From Lepas anatifera (Eukaryota > Arthropoda > Thecostraca > Lepadidae), in contig JAOTON010001526.1 of the NCBI GenBank assembly GCA_034440635.1, positions 1,993,001 to 2,057,000 of the forward strand: a stretch of DNA of 64,000 bases, in the 5' to 3' direction. Shown one piece after another: positions 47,552 through 58,309 of this stretch. The translations under genes and the position numbers were made by a program. The notes below the pieces were generated by a model. It saw only the letters and a program-made list of their open reading frames with translations. It ran no database searches and was not told the DNA's origin. Position 1 is the stretch's first letter, and every line of letters begins with the position of its first letter.

Positions 47552-48379
47552 ATCTTACAGAGCACCTTCCAATATACAGAAATAACTGCAGCATGTGTTC
47601 ATTTCCAACATGCAAGCTTCCTGTAACAATTGTCTAACTGCCTATATGATATGCCAAAACGGGAGCAACAGTGCCACCGAAAAAATAGACCATCCCTTCG
47701 AATGATAAAACATATCCTGTTTGACCTAAATTCAGCATGAAATAAATGATCTCAAACGAAAAATAAGCAAACAAGCATTATAGTCACGCTCGTTAACTAA
47801 TAGCTGGTTGCTTGGGGGAGATGACTTGACACGATGTAATGTGCATTCTGTTCAGTCCAATGCACGAACATTTACCGAAACGGATTCATAATTAGTTGTA
47901 AAACAGAGTGACCATGAGTGACATCAAGCCAACCAATTCTGCCTGAGCTGTGTTTAAGTGCACTCATTATGCACCAGACTCCATGAACTAGCATTGTAAA
48001 GTCAATTGAAGTGCAAGAGGAAAGCTACGGCAGGATAAGTTTGACAAAGCCAATTTGTTCTTAGCTCCAGCCTTGATCATTAACTTCCTACCTCTTGAAC
48101 TATCCCGCAACTCCACGAGTGGTCGTTTCAATTTAGTCGGTGACGACCCACGATGTTGCCCTGTGCTTGAATGCAGTCCCCAAAGCCGAAACTCGGAATC
48201 CACCCGCAAACGTCCCCGTGATCCAGTAGATACGTCATGAATCGGCTATCCGAACGAATATCCGACCCCATGAGCGGATCCGACTGGTTCGGATCGGCCG
48301 CAGTTCTGGATCCGGGTGCAGGATTGGAGTCAATGTTGTGGTGATTTATTTAGTCGTGTGTGTTGGATATAGTTCGGAT
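47552..48379. other. intergenic, repeat fragment at right
   Basis: 48245-48300 has TATCCGAACGAATATCCGA, the G-variant of a block at about 370 in the window, so probably an end of an unnamed dispersed repeat. The rest is plain. Confidence 0.35.
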
Positions 48380-49533
48380 CAATGGCGAGTCTAGGATTCC
48401 ATTCGGAGGAGGGCTACGGGCTTAAAATCCCCCCACCATTGCCTTTGACAGCTCAGCCTCTGCATTTACTGAAGGCACTGCAATTTTAGGGGCTTGAACC
48501 TCCTAACCCACGCCCCACCGGGGGTCCGGCGCCTCCTTCACCCCAACGGGGCATCGATGGCCCCCTTTAACTCCGAAAATATAGGGTTAGCGTAAGTCTG
48601 CAAAGTGGATTAGAAAGCTCGTGTAAATTCAGCAAGATTTTACCTCACATGTGTAAGCGTTCAGTTCAATGTTTCGACCCTCAGAGGTTAAGTTAGGTCA
48701 CGATAGGCAATTTCCACTAAAATATGCAATGCTTAACACATATGGGCATAGCTCTCATGCCATTAGAGCTATTAAGATCTGGTAGAAATCATTTGATAGG
48801 AATATGCCAGGGCTATGTAGAACATAATGACCTCCCGCCAGTGGTTTGACCTCCAGGGGTCACCTCGTGCCCTAATATGACCTGATGTGACAAAAGGTCA
48901 GAAAGTAACCTGACAGTATATCAAATGAAAGCCAGAAAGAGACAAGACATACTCGATGACATTTGATTTAGCGCTCTAGCTTGATTAGATCAAAAGTTAT
49001 CGTCAAAATCTTATTTTAATCCATGGTGACCTGTGATGACCTCAGATAGGTCAAAGGGAAAATATCGCCCCTGGGATCTATGCATGAAAGGGTATACAAG
49101 AACGCTTTTCTATGATAATTTTTGTTACCTACTTTTAGATCAGAAGACAGCTTTTCTCCATACTTTTTCAATGGGAGAGGTCACCTCAGGACCTGACCTC
49201 AGGTCACCAAATCGAAAAATCTCGGATAAACATTTTGTAGACCCTGGAGGGCTTATGGAATGTAGAAAGTTTCAAATCCATCGGCTAAGAAATGCAGCTA
49301 GGGTAGAGCTCAAAAGTTGAAGTGAGGTGACCTTGGTTGATCCCGCCTGGTGACCGGAACCAGTGTGACCCGGAGTGAAACATTCCAGGGATGGTGGAAA
49401 AATGATAGGGTAGGAGTTAGACCCCTCAAATGCGGTGTTGCGCATCGTCGTTTTTCTGTTCTTCCGAGAGAACAATTAGGGGCATTGATAGCCCCTGGTG
49501 GCGCGAGGGTTTACTCCCTCGTATCCGCCACTG
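48380..49533. mobile_element. 1.15-kb hAT-like element carrying AGGTCA-rich DNA
   Basis: Left end CAATGGCGAGTCTAGG, right end TCGTATCCGCCACTG. The flanking octamers GTTCGGAT and TTTGGGAT share 6 of 8 bases. The left part resembles the small MITE body. 48690-49390 is filled with AGGTCA/TGACCT words like the TTAA-flanked elements. It may be a longer relative of the MITEs or a MITE that captured another element. Confidence 0.6.
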
Positions 49534-49889
49534 TTTGGGATAATCATTGCGTGCTATCAGAATTTCTCGTTATCAGAATGCTATCAGAAGTTTTATCGGG
49601 AGACAAGCAAAGTGGAACAAGGATCCCATGAGCGACAAGCATGTAATTTCAGAGACACAGTTTACAGTCAGGGAGCAGCGAAGGTTTAGCGACAGATGCC
49701 GCCACTTCGCTCCAATTTTTGGCTGATAAAAACGCCCTTGTTTCCAGCAAGCATAACTAGGTGGTAAATTGAAAGGTCAAGATTGCTATGGGTCGTCAAA
49801 GGCAGAATAAAACACATCTTTCTGTACCGATGTCTAATACCAACAATATTCACAAAAGAAGTGAGACAGTCGCCCTTAAAAAGGGTTTT
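49534..49889. other. intergenic, nothing recognised
   Basis: Short unique spacer. Confidence 0.3.
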
Positions 49890-50680
49890 GAATCACAAGA
49901 AAAAGACAATTCAGATTTTCTCAGAAAATTTCGGCTGTTAGCAATAAAAACGCACACACAGCGATCCGTGAACGTAAGGTGGCATTGTATTCCGGTTCAT
50001 CCGTCAGGTTGTCCTTCACTCGTCCCTCCGGAAAACCGTCGCTGTGGGCGCCTCTGGTAGCTGTGCGTGCCATGTTTTTACCAAGCCCCATCCGATTATC
50101 GTCCGCTCCGTCCGGGAGGAAATAAAACGATTTGCCGGCTATAATTACAACATTAATGAGAGCCGGAGGGGAGGTCGGAACGTTGAGCGTGCCGAGTATC
50201 TCCCCAAGTAGAGGTGGCAAAAGTGACCAGCACTGTGATCTCGACGCGATTAAACGGCGATCAACAGCAATCGGCTTCCGCGACAAGATTGTTTGTACCA
50301 CTTTGTTTACTAATTTAGCCAAATTAAGCAATAAATTCCAGTAAGGGAGAGGTGTCTGATGCGACTGAGCCTCGCGTTTTTATCCACCGGCCTGGGTTTC
50401 GGTACAGTGACAGCAGTCGCCACTGCTTCTCCCCTCCCCTCCCTCCCTCCCCATCCCACCGACCCGATTACCCACGCAGGTGCTCGGGCAATACGCATCA
50501 GTTACCGAGCCGCACTGTAACTAGCAATTAGGGTGTGTATTGTTGATATTGGGATACTGAAGCGGTAGGTTATGTCGAAGAGATTGTTTCGGTGATGCGT
50601 ATCACAATTCATCTGTGCTTATTATCGTGCGATTGGTCTTGGCCGTAAAAGGGCCGGGAAAGCCGTATATCGGGCGGCGC
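49890..50680. promoter_or_regulatory. downstream candidate regulatory block
   Basis: 5 kb beyond the poly(A) signal. Repeat-free DNA with GGCTATAATTACAACATTAATGAG, AGCAATAAAAACGC and GATTAAACGGCGATCAAC words split among GC-richer pieces. Candidate 3' enhancer of the homeobox gene by texture only. Confidence 0.25.
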
Positions 50681-51484
50681 GTGAAACTTAGGGAGTTTAC
50701 TTGGCTTTTCTCGACTATTTATCAGCAGAGTTGACTTCAAGAAAATATCCCCTAAACACTCGTAACAGCCTCATATACCTGTACTCAAACACCCTAGTCA
50801 CATTCCAGAATATTTTTACTCAGATTTATGAGGTTTCGGGCATAAAAGCCAAACATCAATTCAGGATTTTGCTACATCTTTGAATGCAAATTTAACAACT
50901 CACCTGGGAGAAGAATGAATGGAGTTATCGGACATGCAGACTGCGATATAGAAAGAACAAATTGGACACACTGGAACATAACGACGTTCGGACTTAGGGA
51001 GACTGGGGTCAAATGTAAAACGGGGCAATTGTAACACTGGCCATATTGTCTAAACTAATCAATGGATGGTACTTGTAGCGCAACCGGAAATGCGTTATCA
51101 GCTGCTGCCTTTGTTAGTGAGTTTCAGCTCGGTGCGGCGGGTAAGTCAGACGCTGTTCACAATTATGTGTTTTTGAGGGTGTTTGGTATAATATTTTTAA
51201 ATATTTAAAGATGATTAGTTTATTGATGGGTATGATTTGGTACAACGGAAACAGTTTCAGTGCTTAAAGAGTGTTTAAATAGCTACGAACTGAGCACAGA
51301 ATCTGTCGCCTAAACCTAGTTGAGCGGCAATTTGGTTTAAAAAATTGCGCGTTGGGATGGGGACAATTGTAACATTTTCTTGGGGTCAATTGTAACAATG
51401 TTATAATTGACCCCTATGGCCTTACGACGTATCAAACTTGCTTCTACTGCACAAATGAGGTAGCTAGGTTAGTGATTTTATGAT

Positions 51485-51742
51485 CAGGCGCGCACCCAGG
51501 ATGTTCGTTTGGGGGACTGACGAGGGGACGTCAGGCCGATGAAGAGGGCGGACTTGTTCACCCAAAGGGACCAATCTTCATACCCTGGGGGAAGGGGTGG
51601 GGTGGGGAGCGATGAACTTTTTGCTTCGCAGACCTAGTGTCTGTTTTTAGGAGGAGGCACTTAACACGTCGGGGGGCAGGCCTGGATCCTCCAGTGGGGA
51701 AGGGGGATGGAGTGCGCGCCCGCTGCCCTGGGTGCACTACTG
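51485..51742. mobile_element. hAT-like MITE nested in the mariner-like element
   Basis: 258 bp, ends CAGGCGCGCACCCAGG and GGGTGCACTACTG. Octamers TTTATGAT/TTTTTGAT (7 of 8). Contains GCAGACCTAGTGT, shared with the elements at 36877 and 62383. Confidence 0.82.
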
Positions 51743-52224
51743 TTTTTGATAATCACATTGCTTTTCAATGATATGTTTGTTCGTTGGTTGGTAAATGTTT
51801 CGGAAAAGTGGCAATGTGGGCTGCCCTATATAATATTTCTTATTTTGAAAAATTAACGATAATAATTTGGTTTTAAGGGCACGTCAGCTGCTAAGGCTAT
51901 ATGTGCTCAGTTTTAAAAATTAACGAGATTTCAGTCAAATTATAAATATACTTTTGTAGGTAGTCAGTCCAATAGGCAAATGTGCCCAAAATAATACGTT
52001 TTTTGGTTCTAGAAAGGGTCATTCCTTTCCGGAAACAAGTTCAAAATTCACTGACCGGACTGATAAGTAAGTTTTTGCAAACATTTTGAACGCGGTATAT
52101 TCAGGTCATTTATGGGGATTATTCAAATCACCGATATTCGTTTGTGTGTGCATCTCTCTAAAAAAATTGCATCGGCTGTTTTCGAACAAATGTCTCGCAC
52201 TTTTAGAGAATGCCTCGTTTTCAA

Positions 52225-52481
52225 CAGGCGGATGCGGGGCAAGGCCCCCCAATCGAAACTCGGCGCCCCTGAAATGGTCACGGCCCCTCTGAAAGGTCGG
52301 TGGCGCCCCTGAAAGGTCGCTTCCCACCCCCTCCCCCAGGATGCGAAAATCGTCGCCCACCGATAGAATTTTGCGCCCATCTGATAGGTTTTGCCGGTCA
52401 AAAGTTGCGCCCCTCCCCCGATTGGATAACGCCCCCACCCGGAAGATGCCCCCGATCGGAAATCCTGGATCCGCCTTTGTA
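52225..52481. mobile_element. second hAT-like MITE nested in the mariner-like element
   Basis: 257 bp, ends CAGGCGGATGCGGGG and GGATCCGCCTTTG. Flanks GTTTTCAA/GTTTTCGA (7 of 8). The interior is a series of GCGCCCCTGAAAGGTC-like phrases repeated within the element. A related body is at 62170-62390. Confidence 0.75.
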
Positions 52482-52649
52482 GTTTTCGACCATGCACCAC
52501 CGAACGCGGGATTCGACTGGAGACGGTCTATGAAGCTGAAGTGAAGGCCAAAGATGCAATAGTGTTCGCATTGGGATGCTTTTCTATGGTGCCTACAAAT
52601 AAATCGTGGAAATTCATACGGCTTTAACATGGTACAATTGACCCCCGGT

Positions 52650-52689
52650 GCTGTTACAATTGCCCCTCACGTGGGGCAATTGTAACAGC
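52650..52689. repeat. 40-bp near-perfect palindrome
   Basis: Two 17-bp arms (GCTGTTACAATTGCCCC and its exact complement) around TCACGT, inside the mariner-like element. Probably a back-to-back pair of its internal repeat word. Confidence 0.95.
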
Positions 52690-52875
52690 TGAAGTAAATT
52701 TTCAGAAGTGAAATTTTGGCCCCTAATTTTTTTCATTTTGAAATCTTTCTTCGTCTGTCACATGGCAAAATCTTCAAAGTTTATGAAAATATAATTATAA
52801 GTGCTCTAACTTAAAGCACTATTTCTCCAGAACCAGAAATGTGAAATTTGTTACAATTGACCCGAGTCTCCCCTA

Positions 52876-53349
52876 CTCCACGAAGAGTTTTTGGGGTCGC
52901 TTTGTGGAGTAAGTCCGAACGACCAAATATGAACATCCGAACTCCACACCATGTCTTTTCAGGAACATAAGGAATCAGGTTCCACCTCGAAAGTGGGAAG
53001 AATGGGCGCTATTTCTGTTGGTTCGAAGTTTGCGATGTTCGCAAAATGTGATGAGCCCCAAAAATGTTCTCAAGCTACATTAAAGCTTGCATTATTGCCA
53101 TTAATTCAAATTCAATTTGAACAAAACGTGGCACCTTTGCAACATCTTCTGAACATAACTGGCAGCCTTGAAGAGTATGTCGACAAACCCCCCGGCTTCG
53201 TGCTTTCATTTTTCCAAAACCACACTGCTCGAGAAGAGATAGGCGTGTTCAGAGCTGAATTCTGCCCCTTTCAGCCTCACCTAAAGTTCAACCAATCGCT
53301 ACTGCAAGCACGAGCATCGTAAGAGGTTGAATAGGGGAGGCGCGAAAGA
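52876..53349. other. intergenic, nothing recognised
   Basis: A 123-codon + strand frame (52951-53322) runs through much of this spacer. It has no recognisable domain and no neighbours that would support it. Confidence 0.3.
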
Positions 53350-54335
53350 CAGCTGGCACATAGCGCAACCCCGGCCCCTACCTCCACGATGCACGGTAGG
53401 AAATTCACATAGTGCAGCCCCCGGCCCCTACCTCCACGAAGCACAGTAGGAAATTCACATAGTGCAGCCCCCGGCCCCTACCTCCACGAAGCACAGTAGG
53501 AAATTCACATAGTGCAGCCCCTGGCCCCTACCTCCACGGAGCACAGAAGGAAATTCACATAGCGCAGCCCCCGGCCCCTACCTCCACGGAGCACAGTAGG
53601 AAATTCACATAGTGCAGCCCCCGGCCCCTACATCCACGGAACAAAGTAGGAAATTCACATAGTGCAGCCCCCGGCCCCTACCTCCACGAAGCACAGTAGG
53701 AAATTCACATAGTGCAGCCCCCGGCCCTACCTCCACGAAGCACAGTAGAAAATTCACATAGTGCAACCCCAGCCCCTACCTCCACGGAGCACAGTATGAA
53801 ATTCATCAGCCCCGGCCCCTACCTCTACGAAGCACAGTAGAAACACATAGTGCACCCGGCCCTACCTCCACGGAGCACAGTATGAAATTCACATAGTGCA
53901 GCCCCGGCCCCTACCTCCACGGAGCACAGTATGAAATTCACATAGTGCAACCCCGGCCCCTACCTCCACGGAGCACAGTAGGAAATTCACATAGCGCAGC
54001 CCCCGGCCCCTACCTCCACGGTGCACAGTATGAAATTCACATAGTGCAGCCCCGGCCCCTACCTCCACGGAGCACAGTAGGAAATTCACATAGTGCAGCC
54101 CCTGGCCCCTACCTCCACGGAGCACAGTAGGAAATTCACATAGTGCAGCCCCGGGCCCTACCTCCACGGAGCAAGTAGGAAATTCACATAGTGCAGCCCC
54201 CGGCCCCTACCTCCACGGAGCACAGTAGGAAATTCACATAGTGCAGCCCCAGCCCCCACCTCCACGGAGCACAGTAGAAATTCACATAGTGCAGCCCCGG
54301 CCCCTACCTCTACGAAGCACAGTGGGAAATTCACA
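53350..54335. repeat. 50-bp minisatellite, about 20 copies
   Basis: The unit begins AAATTCACATAGTGCAGCCC and continues CCGGCCCCTACCTCCACG and a GAGCACAGTAGG end. Register is 50 bp with small deletions (about 53730, 53800-53870, 54165). A detached partial unit lies at about 54475-54523, beyond 140 bp of unrelated DNA. Open frames on both strands are repeat artefacts. Confidence 0.97.
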
Positions 54336-54523
54336 CACCGGGGCTATGAGATGTTTCGACAAAGCTGTAAGGTTTTGCCCCTTTTTAATATTTTTCCTCA
54401 CCTAACACCGCCAGTAAAGTTTTATGGGTCGGCTGGCAAAAGCACCCCTAAAAATTTTCACAAAGTTACACCCCTGCATAGCGCAGCTCCCGGCACCTAC
54501 CGCCACGAAGCACAGTAGGAAAT

Positions 54524-54750
54524 TTGGTAAGGTGGTCCCGGAGGCAAAGCATACAGTTAGGAAACACTTTTACCTTCTCAAATAGCGAGCATTGGAACAA
54601 TCCAAAGAAAATGGCAGTGGAACCAAGACGTTCTAACCAAGCTTATTATGCTCTACCAAACTGATAGTTCTCTCTGAATACCACAGAGGTAACACATTCC
54701 CTTTAAAACTATCTGGAACCAACTGAGAATTTATAGTCCGCATGTAGCAT
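54524..54750. other. intergenic spacer
   Basis: No feature recognised. Confidence 0.3.
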
Positions 54751-55440
54751 TAGGGTGTCCCAAAATACCACTTTTTTGTCTGTGCAAGCTTGCCTGTTGA
54801 CACCACATTCTCTTTTGAGTTAATAATGAGCATGCAAAATTTGGATTCGATCCTTTGAGGTTTGGTCCCCCCGCCCCCCAAACTGGTGAAAATAAAAAAT
54901 CGTTGTATTGTCTCGAAAATGGGTTCATTCGAAAGCTTATGACAGAGAAAAACATATTTCTCCCACACAAATAGCTGTAAAACCACTTCTTCGTCGTTTT
55001 AGAGAGCTAAGAAGTTCCGAATTGCGGTGTCACTTGACAGTAGGTTGTCCCAAAATACCACTTTTTCGTCTGTGCAAGCTTGCCGGTTGACACCGCATTC
55101 TCCTTTGAGTTAATAATGAGCATGCAAAATTTTGAATCGATGCTTTGAGGTTTGGACCCCCCACCCCCCTAAAACTGATGAAAATTGAAAACCGTTGTAT
55201 TGGCTTGAAAATGGGCTCATTTGAAAGCTTATGACAGAACAAAACCTATCTCCCTCATACAAATTGATGTAAAACCACTTCTTGATGCTTTTATAGAGCT
55301 AAGAAGTTTCTAATTGCGAGATCACTGGCCAGAGGCGGATCTGATGACCTTTTTTGGGGGTAGCCCGGGAAATATGGGGAAAATCATTGTCTTTTTCAAG
55401 AAAATGGACCAGAACCAGCCACAGTCAGTACAATTTAACC
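54751..55440 (+). repeat. tandem dispersed repeat, 290-bp spacing
   Basis: The block starting GTCCCAAAATACCAC is present at 54757 and again at 55047. In each case it is followed by CTGTGCAAGCTTGCC, a TTGAGTTAATAATGAGCATG word and AAGCTTATGACAG. The second copy continues to about 55440 with AGAGGCGGATCTGATG and TTTTTCAAGAAAATGGACC. An inverted single copy is at 58310-58701. Family not identified. Confidence 0.85.
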
Positions 55441-55750
55441 GCTTTCAAGGGCGTAGCTGGATTGTTTTTCCCTGGGACTGTCATTAGCATGGAAAGCGGG
55501 CGTTCATTGCACAAATATGATTGTTCATTTTTTGGCAACCGATCGGTGCAGTCAAAACGACACACCATATCATCAAGCCAATGGCTTTAATGTGTTTATT
55601 CGGAAGCCCATGAATGGGGAAGGAAACTTGCTCTCAGACAAAATGTTATTAGACTACACCTTCTAGTTCTATATTCATATGTTTACAAGTGCACGTCATC
55701 CAGCTCTTTTTCGAGATTCGGCGCTTGGAGACGGTGTGGGCAGGCTACTC
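55441..55750. other. intergenic, nothing recognised
   Basis: Short spacer before the protein relic. Confidence 0.3.
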
Positions 55751-56607
55751 TCAGTTCCGAGCCCTCATGTCACCTTCACGGGCAACATCGCTGTAGTCCG
55801 TGATGTATTTCACCGATCGTTCCGCGCTGTCGTTTGTGACTGCTACATTTTCCATGAAAGCGCTCATACTGATGAAGTCTGCATCACTCGCCGATTCCTG
55901 GGTGGTAACCACAGGTTGCTGACGTTCGTCCACGTGTATGCCAGCGCGGTCCGACGAAGTCACAGATCCTTCGCACCACTTGTCAGCTTTTCTGCTCCTG
56001 ACAACATCGGCTTTCCCGGTGCTAATGTTGCTGGCTGTGTGACTGTCAGGGAGTGCAGCAGCTATACCTCTGCATTTTCATCTGTTGACACACCCTCACC
56101 AAACAACCAGAGGACGACGTTTTCCCTCGTGAGATGCCACGGTTGGCGCATGATAAAGCACTGTGTGGCTTTCACAGCGGTTGGTAGCTGCCCTGAATAG
56201 GTCTTCATGTCCTGGAACAGCCTGAGGTCAAGCCGTGGAGTTCCCACAGTCCGTAGGGCCTGCAAGAAGTAGGGCCATGAAAGAGGGTGATTAGCTCTGC
56301 AATCTGCTTGACTTGAATGTGTTCGGCGGGGGTCACGGAGAGCTTGTCGAAGAGCATCGCCAGAAAAACAACAAGAAAGAACAGCGTGAGCAGAAAATAT
56401 TTTATCGATTCTAGGATTAGGCACCTGGTGTTGATTCATGAAGAAACAGTAGTTCTCTTGCAAAGAAGGATTTTTGTTAGCCCTCATGATCATATGCAGG
56501 TTCCCCAAGAACTCGTCACTGTTACCACGAAAAGAATAACCGACTGCCATGAGCAGGCGATAAAATGAGTAGAGCTGGCGCTGAAATGAAAGTGCTTCTC
56601 GATTCAA
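55751..56607 (-). pseudogene. degraded multi-copy, probably transposon-derived protein
   Basis: Two minus-strand frames follow one another in different reading frames. 56607-56062 has 181 codons and includes GTPRLDLRLFQDMKTYSG, RQPWHLTRENVVLWLFGEG. 55963-55751 has 70 codons and includes FMENVAVTNDSAERSVKYI and TDYSDVAREGD. The second carries the pattern N-D-x-A-E-R-x-V-K. I recall this from large families of uncharacterised proteins in invertebrate genomes, present in many copies and probably carried by transposons. This is from memory and unverified. The frame change plus a stop soon after the second motif mark it as non-functional. No termini of a surrounding element were found. The opposite-strand frame over 55679-56200 is taken as its shadow. 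Confidence 0.45.
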
Positions 56608-56899
56608 ATTTCAGTATTACTTGAACCACACGCCTAGCGTATGCATGACACCTTCTGACAGCTGCTGTAAGCAGTATTACAGGGCACTCGAACGGTAACT
56701 AATATCACCTGGACCTCTAAAGCGATCTGTCCAGCTAAGTAGTGCTTTGCTGCACTAGGCTCTTGTATGCGGAAGGGCTCGGTACCTATGGAGGATTTTG
56801 CGCTTGGTCGGTAGCTGATTGGCAGGCAGTTCAATGGATTTACCAACAAAGTCATCTCATCGTTTCAATTGATCCCTGGAGTACTTAAGATGTCAATCC
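56608..56899. other. intergenic spacer
   Basis: Nothing recognised. Confidence 0.3.
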
Positions 56900-57255
56900 G
56901 CATGTTTTTTCCGTCAGTGACGTGTCTCTTCTTCATCATTGGATCTTTTCTTCGAGTATGCTGAAGGCACCGTACAATTTGCTTCAGGTAGACCGCTTAA
57001 ACATTAAATGCGATTATTCATGACACGACAATTCTGTAAAGGAAAAAATGGTTTTTTTCTAACGGTCCAACGGTGTGTCTTGGTTTTTTTCGCTGACTTG
57101 TCTCTTCTTCATCGTTGGATCTTTTCTTCGAGTATGCTGAAGGCATCGTACAATTTGCTTCAGGGAGGCCGCTTCAACATTAAATGCAGATTACTCATGA
57201 CACAACTCCGTAAACGAACGGTAACATGGAATATTTATTCTAACGGTCACAATGG
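56900..57255. repeat. 177-bp tandem duplication
   Basis: GTCTCTTCTTCATC(A/G)TTGG occurs at 56923 and 57100. In both cases it is followed by the same GATCTTTTCTTCGAGTATGC, CCGCTT(A/C)A and ATTAAATGC blocks. Two diverged copies, so an old event. Confidence 0.88.
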
Positions 57256-57383
57256 TACCATGCACTTATAACCGTAGTGGTTCCGCAAATGATTTTGTTT
57301 CTTGAAATCAGTCGAAGTACAATATATAATTTGTCATGTCCATACCAGTGGCGGATGCGAGGAAAACCAATCCAGCCATCCCC

Positions 57384-58295
57384 TTAACACGCGCACTGGA
57401 GGGGGAGCCTCGGAGGCCCCCACCTGTTTTTCGAGGTGGCCGGAGAACCGCCTGTAGCCGAAAACGAAACGTGGCCACATTTAACAGAATTTAATAGCGC
57501 GTCGATTGGTGAAGACTTTTGAAAATCGGCCGAAACTTTTTGACTTATAGGCTTTCAAAGTCAGACCTGCATTTTGAGATCGCCGTAAACGCGCGGTCGG
57601 ACCAGTTAGCTTGCATTGAAGACCGAGTGGTGACGTCATAACGTCATATAAGCGGGACTATATGTCAAGGTCACTTCACATGAAAATCAAGATCAAGGTC
57701 AAAGGTCACAGGTCAAGGTCATATCTGCACTTTCAAGGTCACTGACCACTGTGCGTCCGGCCAAATGACGTTACCCCGTCTGACATATATTATGCTATGA
57801 CGTCATCGGTAGGGTACCCCAATACATAGGTCAAGGTCAAAGGTCAAAGTCAAACGTCATTGGGAAAGGTCAATCCTCATTTCCCGCCAAACAGTGGCTA
57901 CAGTGTTAGTCAAAGTGTAAATAATAAGTAGTATACCATATGGTGACCTTAAAGGTCAATGACCTTGAATGACCTTGGCCCAAATGTGGGGAAGCCCTTT
58001 GAGACCTTTTTCTATGAACCTTGTCCGCCTTTAGCTTATTCCCGCCATTTTCCTGCATAATCACAGCATTTACCAATCGATCCCAGCATGGCCAATATTT
58101 GACCTTTACGACCTCGTTTGACCTTGAAGATATTGACCTAGGTCAATGAAAATTAGTCATCATGTAGATCATTATAGCCCCCACCCACCTACCAAGTGGT
58201 GTTTTTCTAACCCTCTTAGTTTCCGAGATCTTAGGGGCCTACCAGGCCCCCTCCAGTGCGCGTTAGTGCCAGACCCCCTCCAGTGCGGGTGTTAA
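57384..58295. mobile_element. TTAA-flanked element, copy 2, rich in nuclear-receptor half-sites
   Basis: TTAA at 57384-57387 and 58292-58295 enclose a 904-bp element. Its ends read CACGCGCACTGGAGGGGG and (right end inward) CACCCGCACTGGAGGGGG. The terminus is doubled at the right (about 58242-58262 and 58270-58291). TCAAGGTCA occurs seven times over both strands between 57665 and 58127. Four AGGTCA half-sites lie in 26 bp at 57696-57721 and three at 57828-57846. No transposase frame. Same design as copy 1 at 6349 and a diverged relative at about 59241-60020. Confidence 0.82.
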
Positions 58296-58309
58296 AAGTG
58301 ATAAAACTC

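Larger units (their letters stand above)
50997..52873. mobile_element. TA-flanked Tc1/mariner-like element with two nested hAT MITEs
   Basis: The ends GGGAGACTGGGGTCAAATGT and GGGGAGACTCGGGTCAATTG (right end read inward) are flanked by TA at 50995-50996 and 52874-52875, the Tc1/mariner target. The interior repeats the word CAATTGTAAC or its complement at about 51026, 51362, 51390, 52630, 52655 and 52678. Two MITEs (51485-51742 and 52225-52481) are nested, leaving about 1.36 kb of original element. No transposase frame. Confidence 0.8.

Noticed and set aside
53350..54335. CRISPR array because of regular spacing
   Set aside because: There are no unique spacers, the whole 50-bp unit repeats, and the context is a eukaryotic intergenic region.
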